64,000 bases of DNA, taken from assembly GCA_017625535.1 (NCBI GenBank), contig JAGAKR010000025.1, positions 88,308 through 152,307 of the forward strand. Direction: 5' to 3'. The notes beneath the pieces are model-generated. The model saw only the letters and a list, made by a program, of their open reading frames with translations, made no database searches and had not been told where the DNA came from. Positions 54,517-61,405 of this stretch are shown in pieces (position 1 is the first letter of the stretch; each line of letters begins with the position of its first letter). The translations under genes were made by a program, and so were the position numbers. The stretch is from Bacteroidales bacterium (lineage in GTDB: Bacteria; Bacteroidota; Bacteroidia; Bacteroidales; UBA932).

Positions 54517-55038
54517 ATGCTTAGCGAGAAATTATGTAAGGCTTTCAATGCCCAGATAAATGCAGAGTTGTGGTCTGCTTACCTATACCTTTCAATGTCT
54601 ATGGACGCTGCCGCAAGAGGCCAGAAAGGAATTGCAAACTGGTTTAAAGTACAGTTCCAGGAGGAGCAGGCACATGCAGAGATTATGATGAACCACGTAC
54701 TTTCAAGAGGCAACAAAGTTGAGTTGGCACCTATTGCAGAGGTAAACACAACTTGGGAGAACGCTCTTGAGGCTTTCAAGGACACTTTGGCACACGAGAA
54801 AAAAGTTACCGCACTCATCAACAACCTTTATGAGATTGCACTTGAGGAGAAGGACTACCCTGCACAGAACATGCTGAAATGGTTCATTGACGAGCAGGTT
54901 GAGGAAGAGGAGAGCGCACAGGAGATCATTGACCAGCTTGAAGCTGTAGAGGGCAACAAATATGGTCTGCTTATGATTGACAAAGACCTTGCAACCAGAA
55001 CCTACACTGTTCCGTCACCACTGAACAAAGGCGAGTAA
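54517..55038 (+). CDS. ftnA: Non-heme ferritin
   Basis: A 173-residue four-helix iron-storage protein that assembles as a 24-mer. Ferroxidase ligands are recognisable: Glu in INAELWSAYLYLSM, the EEQAHAEIMMNHV segment, and Glu/Gln in FIDEQVEEEESAQEIIDQLE. The RGNKVELAPI turn is typical of FtnA. No heme-ligating Met context of bacterioferritin is evident. It is monocistronic, with its own promoter and a strong terminator. Confidence 0.96.
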   Translation: MLSEKLCKAFNAQINAELWSAYLYLSMSMDAAARGQKGIANWFKVQFQEEQAHAEIMMNHVLSRGNKVELAPIAEVNTTWENALEAFKDTLAHEKKVTALINNLYEIALEEKDYPAQNMLKWFIDEQVEEEESAQEIIDQLEAVEGNKYGLLMIDKDLATRTYTVPSPLNKGE

Positions 55039-55057
55039 TTGCAGGTTGCAGAATAAT

Positions 55058-55088
55058 GAAAAAGGGCTCACAATGTGAGTCCTTTTTT
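55058..55088 (+). terminator. Intrinsic terminator after ferritin
   Basis: AAGGGCTCAC and GTGAGTCCTT form a stem with one G-U and a 3-nt loop, followed by a run of seven T. A strong plus-strand terminator. Confidence 0.88.
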
Positions 55089-55116
55089 TGCACCATCTTC
55101 TGCCAGGAGGCGGTTT

Positions 55117-55244
55117 CCGGTACAGGAAAAGGCCCAAATATGCACCATTCCCCGCCGGAAGAAACTTCCGGTGCAGGAAAACACTCTTTTATGCACCGGA
55201 AGGGAAGCATTTTCTTCCCGACAGGAAAATGATTTGTCGGGAAG
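55117..55244. repeat. Cluster of related hairpin repeats with GGAAAA loops
   Basis: Three copies of CAGGAAAA begin at 55123, 55174 and 55222 (51 and 48 bp apart), each just after a left stem arm. The second has a perfect 11-bp stem (CTTCCGGTGCA 55165-55175 with TGCACCGGAAG 55192-55202). The third has a perfect 10-bp stem (CTTCCCGACA 55214-55223 with TGTCGGGAAG 55235-55244). The first is degenerate (GGTACA/TGCACC, same 16-nt loop length as the second). CCGGAAG at 55155-55161 can instead pair with CTTCCGG at 55165. No gene is convincing here. Confidence 0.75.
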
Positions 55245-55310
55245 AATGTATACCTTTATGCGCAGAACTTTTCAACCGACCATGTTCATTTTTTGTTTTA
55301 AAAGAGTTTT

Positions 55311-56048
55311 ATGGACAGACGGAGTTTTCTTAAGAAATCGGGAATAGGTGCCATAGCGGTAACAGGCCTGGCACTTGGGGGAATCATTTATGCAAAAACT
55401 GAGAAGAATATGAAGAAGATTGTGATAATTGACGGCGGTCCGCGCCGCAATATGAATACTGCGCAGATGCTGGAGAGTGTTGCGCAGGGTGCAGAATCTG
55501 CAGGTGCAGAGGTTAAGACAGTGCGCCTGTATGATATGGACTATAAGGGGTGCATCTCCTGTATGGCCTGCAAGTTAAAGGGTAAGGCATCAAATGTGTG
55601 CAAATACAAGGATGCACTTGCTCCAGTTCTGGAGGATATCTCCCAGGCAGACGGACTTGTACTTGGCTCTCCAATATATTTTGGGGATGTTACAGGGCAG
55701 ATGAGGGCGTTCCTGGAGCGCCTTACATTCCCTTGGCTCTCATATAATGATTACAGCATCACTGCTCCAAAACGGATGCCTGTACTGCTGGTTACCACTA
55801 TGAACGGTACCCCGGAGAGGAACAACAGCAACGGGTTCGGTTCTATGGAATATTGCATTACTGCAGCAATGGGTGAGCCGCAGAAACTTGCAGCGTACAA
55901 TACATACCAGGTGAAGAATTACGGCAATTATGAACTTGCAGGATTTTCTGAAGAGGCAAAACAGCAGTGGCGCAACGGGCATTGGGAGGAGGATCTGCAG
56001 AAAGCATTTGAGGCAGGAAGAAAAATGGCGGAAACCAAAACTTTTTAA
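55311..56048 (+). CDS. Tat-signal flavodoxin-like / NADPH-dependent FMN reductase-family protein
   Basis: A 245-residue protein. The N-terminus MDRRSFLKKSGIGAIAVTG is a twin-arginine signal, suggesting export of a folded flavoprotein. From about residue 35 a flavodoxin fold follows (KKIVIIDGGPRRNMNTAQML, then GLVLGSPIYFGDVTGQMRAFLERL). A cysteine cluster CISCMACKLKGKASNVC (about 84-100) resembles that of iron-sulfur flavoproteins or multimeric flavodoxins. An internal Met at 33 could instead start a cytosolic form. Substrate unknown. Its last codons double as a terminator stem. Confidence 0.8.
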   Translation: MDRRSFLKKSGIGAIAVTGLALGGIIYAKTEKNMKKIVIIDGGPRRNMNTAQMLESVAQGAESAGAEVKTVRLYDMDYKGCISCMACKLKGKASNVCKYKDALAPVLEDISQADGLVLGSPIYFGDVTGQMRAFLERLTFPWLSYNDYSITAPKRMPVLLVTTMNGTPERNNSNGFGSMEYCITAAMGEPQKLAAYNTYQVKNYGNYELAGFSEEAKQQWRNGHWEEDLQKAFEAGRKMAETKTF

Positions 56049-56060
56049 TGGTTTCCGCCA
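56019..56060 (-). terminator. Terminator shared by convergent genes, partly inside the flavoprotein gene
   Basis: TGGCGGAAACCA (56026-56037) and TGGTTTCCGCCA (56049-56060) form a perfect 12-bp stem with an 11-nt loop that contains the plus-strand stop codon. On the minus strand a UUUUUCUU run follows, so it mainly ends the peptidase operon; the plus-strand T-run (CTTTATT) is weaker. Confidence 0.85.
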
Positions 56061-56081
56061 CTTTATTACCAAAGAGAGCAT

Positions 56082-58226
56082 CTATTTTTTTCTGCGCATC
56101 CTTAGTGCCGCCAGCCACCCTATGCCAACAAGGCCTGCCCCTGCAGCACCATACAGCAGGTAATTTTCCTTTAATTTGAGTGAGCCCCCATTCTCTGCTG
56201 CAAAATAATTCTCCCCAAGATACTCCCCGTCTGCTATAAGTTCAAGTGCCCTCTGGAGTATGAGGTCTTTCTCTGCGGTAAAAATCTCTTCATAAGTGAG
56301 CGGCACTTCATAATCGGGCATCAGTCCCCTTCCCTTTGGAGTGCGTGGGGTTACTGCATCATCAAACACATCCTTCACCAGAGGAATCCTCAACTGTATC
56401 CTGGAGTTCGGCAGCATAATGTTCACAAACTTGTATGCAGTCATATAGTGGTATCCCGACAATGTCTCCCTTCCCACAGTAACACCCCTGCGGTTCCTTA
56501 CAATCAGTGCAGGGAACACTGTGGCTGCAGAGACTGATGATTCATCGGTAAGGAGATAAACCCTACCCGGATAATGCACCAGAGAATCAGGCTCAATTGG
56601 GGCATCATAATAGTCAGAAGGGGCATAAAATCCATCCTTCCCCTCAATTGCCTTGTAGTCCTGGAATATCTCATGATCGGGAAGATAATTGAGTGCATAT
56701 TTGAAACTTTCATATTTTCCGTTTGAGTTCACCTTTAGATAAGAGTCCAGTTTCTCAGACGGTTTCTCAAGGAAGAACGACACCAGTCTGTTTATAATCC
56801 TTACATCCCCGCCCGGGTTGTTCCTTACATCTATTATCATATTGGGGACACCGGCAAACTTCTTCAATGAATCTGCAATCCTATCCATTTCCACCTGGTT
56901 GAGGACAAACGAATGGAGTGAGAAAAGCACAGTACTGTCGTTCAAGACCTTAAAATCAAACCCCTTAGTCCTGCTCATATACTGGTTCTTTATATAACTC
57001 ACCCTCAGTGAAGTAAAAGGGACATACTGCACCCTCTCATTCTTCATCCACACATCTTTGAACTCAGAACCGTCTGAAAATTTTACAACAGTGGTGCGTT
57101 CCCCCATAATCTCATTGCCATAGATGTAGTTCCAGGCAGAAAGTTTCATATTGTCCCTGTGGCTCTCATTCTCCCCGTCATACATTACCATCATCTTATC
57201 CACCCTTGCCACAATATCAGCGGCACTTTCACCATCAATTGACTCAATTTTCTTCCCGATAAATCCGGCACAACTCCTCTCCGCCTTGGTAACAATAATG
57301 CTGTCTCCCAGAATCCCCATCATCAGATGAGGCACGTGGATTGCCGCACCCTGTGCACCCAGCCCCGGATTGGGAGTAAGGAGGCTTACATGAGAATCGT
57401 GCACAAGTTCAGATGATATAGATGCCCTTACCACATCATAAAACCCCTTATAGGAGATGCCGTTCCTGAACTCCAGCCTTGCCCTGCTGTCAAATGCCTC
57501 AAACTGCTCCGGGGTTACAATCTCATCCAAAGAGGGGTAACACTCCTTGTAGGCATTCATAAGGACATCCATATCTTCATTTGCCTGTCCGGGAGTAAGT
57601 GTCTCAGGTATCACAACCTCACCGGCACTCTTGAATGTGCTCTTTATGCCAAAAGGGGTCATAGGGTCTGCAGGTCTGCCCCCCGCATCAGATACGGCAA
57701 CCAGAATTGATGGTTCATTCACCTTATGGTAGCAATAGGCAACACTTCCAAGAACCTCCCCTTGCTTTACCTTCATTCCCGACTTCAGTTCCCTGTCCCC
57801 CTTCAGGCCATGGAAAAATATCTTGGATCCATCCGCCAGAAGCAGGGAGAGGCCGCCGGCAACATATTGACCCTTTACAGGAAGGTTCTTGTACTGCTCC
57901 CTGTATTCATCTATTTTTGAATCAAATGTACCCTGGGTAAAATGGGATGTATACATCGATTTGAGCGTTGTATATATGCCCACATTCAGGAACTGTATCT
58001 GCCCGTCTGCAGGGGCAACCACATTGCTCCCCAGCGGTGCAGTTATTATGATGTTGGAAAAATTATGTTCACTGTCAAGATACTGTTGTGGGACAAGCAA
58101 CATATTCTCACCTGCCTGCGCCCCCTCTACAGGCCATCTCCATTGTGCATCCGATTTTACGGAAAAGGCAAAAAGTGCCAGGGCAACCAGGATGAACCTT
58201 GCTGCAAAAAACTTTCTTTCTGTCAT
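56082..58226 (-). CDS. Fused M23-like (degenerate) and S41-family peptidase, C-terminally anchored
   Basis: A 714-residue exported protein with a signal peptide ending SDAQ (about 27). Residues 55-195 resemble a LytM/M23 peptidase (GSNVVAPADGQI, LLLADGSKIFFHGL, VKQGEVLGSVAY), but the usual HxH ligand pair is not present at YCYHKVNEPSILVAV, so zinc catalysis is doubtful. Residues about 315-345 look like a PDZ-like segment (GKKIESIDGESAADIV). Residues about 420-640 are a tail-specific S41 protease with IIDVRNNPGGD and a nucleophile Ser near 566 in DESSVSAATVF. A C-terminal helix and MRRKK tail (688-714) should anchor it. Third gene of the blaI operon. Confidence 0.8.
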   Translation of the reverse strand: MTERKFFAARFILVALALFAFSVKSDAQWRWPVEGAQAGENMLLVPQQYLDSEHNFSNIIITAPLGSNVVAPADGQIQFLNVGIYTTLKSMYTSHFTQGTFDSKIDEYREQYKNLPVKGQYVAGGLSLLLADGSKIFFHGLKGDRELKSGMKVKQGEVLGSVAYCYHKVNEPSILVAVSDAGGRPADPMTPFGIKSTFKSAGEVVIPETLTPGQANEDMDVLMNAYKECYPSLDEIVTPEQFEAFDSRARLEFRNGISYKGFYDVVRASISSELVHDSHVSLLTPNPGLGAQGAAIHVPHLMMGILGDSIIVTKAERSCAGFIGKKIESIDGESAADIVARVDKMMVMYDGENESHRDNMKLSAWNYIYGNEIMGERTTVVKFSDGSEFKDVWMKNERVQYVPFTSLRVSYIKNQYMSRTKGFDFKVLNDSTVLFSLHSFVLNQVEMDRIADSLKKFAGVPNMIIDVRNNPGGDVRIINRLVSFFLEKPSEKLDSYLKVNSNGKYESFKYALNYLPDHEIFQDYKAIEGKDGFYAPSDYYDAPIEPDSLVHYPGRVYLLTDESSVSAATVFPALIVRNRRGVTVGRETLSGYHYMTAYKFVNIMLPNSRIQLRIPLVKDVFDDAVTPRTPKGRGLMPDYEVPLTYEEIFTAEKDLILQRALELIADGEYLGENYFAAENGGSLKLKENYLLYGAAGAGLVGIGWLAALRMRRKK

Positions 58227-58245
58227 GATAAATCTTGTTTTGGGA

Positions 58246-59232
58246 TTACTTTACTATCATAAGAATTTGTTCATCTGGTTCCGGAACAGACTGTATCTTA
58301 TTCTTGAATTTTTCGTTGTCGGGAGTATAGAGATGCATCTGGCCTGCCGGCACAAGTGTATCCCCTGCTTTCTGCCAGGATGCCGGGATGCCCGTCATCC
58401 CTCTTTGCGTGTGGCCTTTTGCCTGTATTGCAAACATTGCCATTATGCAGGCAATTGCTGCAAAGGAGATTATTGCGCTCCCTCTTCTGCCAAGTGGAGG
58501 GGCAAGCATCTTCCTGAACCTGCTCTCTGTAAAATAACTGTAGAACTTAGAGCCCACCGGCATTGCGGATGTAATCACCTGCTCCACAATAAGTGTTACA
58601 TATTCCTTTTTGTCGGCACCTGAAGCCAATACATCATAATCAGCCTCATATTCCTGCAGCTCCTCTATATGGATTGCCGCTATATGTACAAAAGGATTGA
58701 ACCACATTGCAACTTTTATTACACTTATGAGGAGTTTCTCAAACGAGTGGTGATGTTTCACGTGGCTTATCTCGTGCGCCAGCACAAGTTCCTTCTCCTT
58801 ATCTGTAAGGTCTCCTGAAATCACAATCCTGTTGAAAAAAGAGAACTCATCCCCTTTGGTTCTGTTGCTTTCAAGCACCTGTATCCCTTTGTAAAGATAT
58901 CTGCTCCCCATATTTTCCTGCAGCCTTTTCCTTATTCTGCATATCTGGAGGATAAATATGATTCCCATAATGGATGCACCTGCACAATATATCCACAGGA
59001 GTATCTCCTTGTGCTCCATTATACCCTGCGGAGCATAGTGGAGAGCCTTGTGCACCTGCTGTGCCATTGTAGTGTCTACCGGAATCTCCACAAAAGGGAT
59101 TATTCCCGATGCTGCAATTGATACAAGAAGATACCATCTCCTTGCAGCATACGGTACATTCTTGCCCATACATACAGTATAGATAAGATATGACAATCCG
59201 CTGAGCAGAAATATTTCCAGTACAATATCCAT
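58246..59232 (-). CDS. M56-family (BlaR1/MecR1-like) membrane metalloprotease, short form
   Basis: A 328-residue inner-membrane protein with hydrophobic segments at about 3-20, 33-50, 76-98 and 175-195, plus a later one near 265-285. The zinc protease motif is His153-Glu154-Ile-Ser-His157, with a probable third ligand in EEYEAD-like IEELQEYEADYDVL. After the last membrane segment only about 45 residues remain, so it lacks the penicillin-binding sensor domain of true BlaR1. It starts on the base after the blaI stop. By analogy it would cleave or trigger cleavage of the repressor; the signal is unknown. Confidence 0.88.
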   Translation of the reverse strand: MDIVLEIFLLSGLSYLIYTVCMGKNVPYAARRWYLLVSIAASGIIPFVEIPVDTTMAQQVHKALHYAPQGIMEHKEILLWIYCAGASIMGIIFILQICRIRKRLQENMGSRYLYKGIQVLESNRTKGDEFSFFNRIVISGDLTDKEKELVLAHEISHVKHHHSFEKLLISVIKVAMWFNPFVHIAAIHIEELQEYEADYDVLASGADKKEYVTLIVEQVITSAMPVGSKFYSYFTESRFRKMLAPPLGRRGSAIISFAAIACIMAMFAIQAKGHTQRGMTGIPASWQKAGDTLVPAGQMHLYTPDNEKFKNKIQSVPEPDEQILMIVK

Positions 59233-59622
59233 TTATTCCTCCTTGTCAATTATCTGTTGTGCCAGTTGGAGCAATTGCTGCTTCTCCTCTTTTGAAAGCT
59301 GCTTTTCCTTGTTGAAATAAGAGACCATCTGCATAACAGAGCCTCCAAAGAAATTGGCCAGCACATTGTTGGCTACCGAGCCGGCATACTCTGCTTTCTC
59401 CACCAGCGGATAATACATATTGCTCTTCCCCTGGGAGAGATGCCCTACAAATCCTTTATCCTCAAGCAATTTAAGGAAAGTTGCCACGGTAGTGTATTTC
59501 GGCTTCTCCTCTCCATATCTCTCAAGTATATCGTTCACAGAGCCTTTGCCCAAATCCCAAAGCAGTTGCATAACCTCCTCCTCACCTTTGGTAAGACTCA
59601 CTTTTTTATCTTTTTGTGCCAT
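59233..59622 (-). CDS. BlaI/MecI-family transcriptional repressor
   Basis: A 129-residue winged-helix protein, starting at the ATG of MAQKDKKVSLTKGEEEVM (59622), about 12 nt after the predicted transcription start. The DNA-binding domain has LTKGEEEVMQLLWDLGKGSVNDILE and YTTVATFLKLLEDKGFV, very typical of BlaI. The dimerisation domain contains LANFFGGS, with Asn90-Phe91 at about the place where staphylococcal BlaI is cut by BlaR1. It heads the operon with the M56 protease and probably binds the dyad in its own promoter. No beta-lactamase gene is nearby. Confidence 0.93.
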   Translation of the reverse strand: MAQKDKKVSLTKGEEEVMQLLWDLGKGSVNDILERYGEEKPKYTTVATFLKLLEDKGFVGHLSQGKSNMYYPLVEKAEYAGSVANNVLANFFGGSVMQMVSYFNKEKQLSKEEKQQLLQLAQQIIDKEE

Positions 59623-59640
59623 ATTATTCCCTTTTGGATG

Positions 59641-59695
59641 CAAAGCTACTACTAAAATTTTAGAAGAACAAATTTTTCTTCTAAAATTTTAGTAG
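59641..59695 (-). promoter_or_regulatory. blaI-operon promoter with two-site palindromic operator
   Basis: On the minus strand TTTG (complement of 59669-59672), 20 bp, then TAGCTTTG (complement of 59641-59648) fits the Bacteroidetes promoter exactly. The 20-bp spacer 59649-59668 is one arm of a perfect 20-bp inverted repeat whose other arm is 59676-59695, with a 7-bp centre. Each arm contains the 12-bp palindrome CTAAAATTTTAG (59652-59663, 59681-59692), centres 29 bp apart. This is the expected layout for a dimeric repressor binding two sites and blocking RNA polymerase. Confidence 0.85.
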
Positions 59696-59714
59696 AAATG
59701 TATGGATAGTAAAT

Positions 59715-60071
59715 TTATCTGTTCAATGAATGAAGCCTGAATGAGAAGTTCCCTTTGCTGTCCAGGTAGGCGAGGGCATCTTTCAGGAGGGCGAGTTTGC
59801 AGGAGTCGTTGATGTCTGAGTGGAAGACTATCTCTATAAAGGTTTCCAGGCCGGCGTCTGTGAGTTTTACCTCCTCAACCAGATACAGAACAGGATTCTC
59901 CTTTTCAAGTACAGAATCCAGATCAAATGGAAGATCATAATTGCTGAACTCCTCCTTCATATCTTCAAGAGTGTAGTCCGGTGCAACATTGCTGAAAAGA
60001 CCCAACTTTTTTGCTATGAGCATAAGCATCTGGCCAATCTTGTCAATTTCTTTAAGAATATAATCTTCCAT
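59715..60071 (-). CDS. Hypothetical cytosolic protein, 118 residues
   Basis: No family could be named with confidence. It starts MEDYILKEIDKIGQMLMLIAKKLG and is highly charged and helical, without signal peptide or membrane segment. A motif LYLVEEVKLTDAGLETFIEIVFHSD lies mid-protein and the end is FRLHSLNR. The beginning recalls small DUF6483-type proteins seen in gut bacteria, but this is only a resemblance. It lies 21 nt downstream of the GH-like lipoprotein gene and could share its transcript; its stop lies 20 bp before the blaI operator. Confidence 0.7.
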   Translation of the reverse strand: MEDYILKEIDKIGQMLMLIAKKLGLFSNVAPDYTLEDMKEEFSNYDLPFDLDSVLEKENPVLYLVEEVKLTDAGLETFIEIVFHSDINDSCKLALLKDALAYLDSKGNFSFRLHSLNR

Positions 60072-60092
60072 TTGTCTATATCTGTTTTATTG

Positions 60093-61235
60093 TCATTTCT
60101 TAATGGTCTGCAGGGCAACCTTAAGTTTGTCCCAGTATTCAGGAGTGTTGTCTATCCCCTCAAGGGAGAAGAAGCATACACCGGTTGAGCCGCCGTTATC
60201 CACATATTGCAGGAACTCCGGTATTCTGTCTGAAGGAACGTGTCCTACAAAGAGACCTGAACAAAGTTTTGCCGGATTGTCTGCCGCCTCAAGGGCCTCC
60301 ACACCCTCTCTGGTTGCAGTTTCAACCCAAGGGTCCTCCTTTGCATAGAATTTGTGATAAATCATCGGGAAGAGGAAATCAAAGTTCCTGAAGTTTGCCC
60401 AATCCTGCCTTACAAGTTTTTTTGATTCTTCCGGTGAGGCAAATACTGCTGCAGAGGCTGTCTTGCCGCATTTCTTTATTTCAGCCGCTATCTCAGAGGC
60501 CATTTTTGACATAAGGTCCCATCTGAACTGCATCCACTGCTCATTTGCAGTAGGGTCTTCCAGATCAAGCGGATCAATACCTGTGAGTTTCTTGAACTCT
60601 GCACGGCAGGTTTCGCAATAGCAGAAATCCCACAACGGATATACCTTGTCCTGTACAACACCGCGGGACTCGTGCAAGCCATATGGAAGAATTACATCCG
60701 GATACCTTATGAAATCAAGGTGGATCCCGTCCAATCCCTCAATCTCTGCCAGTTCCCTAACCCTATCCTTAAGGTACTCGGTACATTCAGGATGTGAAGG
60801 GCAAAGCCATCTGTAATGCTCCCTGTTGTACAACTTTATATCCAGGCAAGACTCCCCCTGGGCATTCACCTGATACCACTCCGGATGGGCCTCCCTAAGA
60901 TGTTTCTCCACACGGTTTGTAGTCCACATCCACGCGTGAAGTTCAATTCCATATTTCTTTGCATAAGGCACAGCACGCCTTATTATCTCCAAAGCTGCGC
61001 TGTCCCTGAAAGAGGTGCTGTCCAATACAACAGGCTTGCCGCTGTGGCACTCCATAATTATTGCATCAATGCCAACCTCCTTGCATTTGCTGAAATAATG
61101 CTCAAGTTTCTCATCCGGCATTGAAAGGTTCCCGGAAACCCATCCCCACACCTTCTCCTTCTCAGGAGCACAGGAAATGAGGCAGAATGCCGCTGCCAAT
61201 ACCAGCACCGCGGATTTAAAAGTACTCTTTCTCAT
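60093..61235 (-). CDS. Glycosyl-hydrolase-like (GHL10-type) lipoprotein
   Basis: A 380-residue lipoprotein starting at 61235 (MRKSTFKSAVLVLAAAFCLISC), with the lipobox at LISC. The rest is a TIM-barrel of the GHL10 group: GIDAIIMECHSGKPV, IELHAWMWTTNR, REHYRWLCPSHPEC, GLDGIHLDFIRYPDV and FLFPMIYHKFYAKED. Related proteins act on, or bind, polysaccharides such as cell wall or exopolysaccharide glycans, but the substrate here is unknown. A CETCRAEFKKLTGIDP segment is typical of the subfamily. Confidence 0.85.
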   Translation of the reverse strand: MRKSTFKSAVLVLAAAFCLISCAPEKEKVWGWVSGNLSMPDEKLEHYFSKCKEVGIDAIIMECHSGKPVVLDSTSFRDSAALEIIRRAVPYAKKYGIELHAWMWTTNRVEKHLREAHPEWYQVNAQGESCLDIKLYNREHYRWLCPSHPECTEYLKDRVRELAEIEGLDGIHLDFIRYPDVILPYGLHESRGVVQDKVYPLWDFCYCETCRAEFKKLTGIDPLDLEDPTANEQWMQFRWDLMSKMASEIAAEIKKCGKTASAAVFASPEESKKLVRQDWANFRNFDFLFPMIYHKFYAKEDPWVETATREGVEALEAADNPAKLCSGLFVGHVPSDRIPEFLQYVDNGGSTGVCFFSLEGIDNTPEYWDKLKVALQTIKK

Positions 61236-61285
61236 AATATTCAAGTTAGTATAACTCTCCAAAGATAATGAATCTTCCCGACAAA

Positions 61286-61405
61286 TCATTTCTCCTTAAT
61301 CTTTGCCTTCAGTCTTGACACCCTATTATAAACGACACTCTTGTCTTTTTGCAGCAGTACAGAAATCATTGTAGGGGTAAATCCGGCCTGAATGAAACTA
61401 TTCAT
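61286..61405 (-). pseudogene. Remnant of a transcriptional regulator (C-terminal helix-turn-helix tail)
   Basis: Only the last 39 codons survive, MNSFIQAGFTPTMISVLLQ to RLKAKIKEK. This resembles the C-terminal DNA-binding tail of large Bacteroidales regulators, where GF(S/T)PxxISVLL is followed by an xVYNRxSRLKxKI helix. Upstream codons in this frame are the out-of-frame reverse of the permease gene and show no homology. The break lies at about 61400, within a few bases of the permease stop. Host-like codons (AGG, AGA) contrast with the permease. Family likeness is from memory. Confidence 0.6.

Noticed and set aside
55075-55347. Small plus-strand frames across the hairpin repeats
   Set aside because: Their repeated peptide pattern (PVQE.. 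/ RQEN..) follows from the 48-51 bp DNA repeat; they overlap the next gene out of frame and start in the ferritin terminator.
58246-59622. Beta-lactam resistance bla operon
   Set aside because: The repressor and M56 genes resemble BlaI/BlaR1, but the M56 protein has no penicillin-binding sensor domain and no beta-lactamase or PBP gene is nearby.
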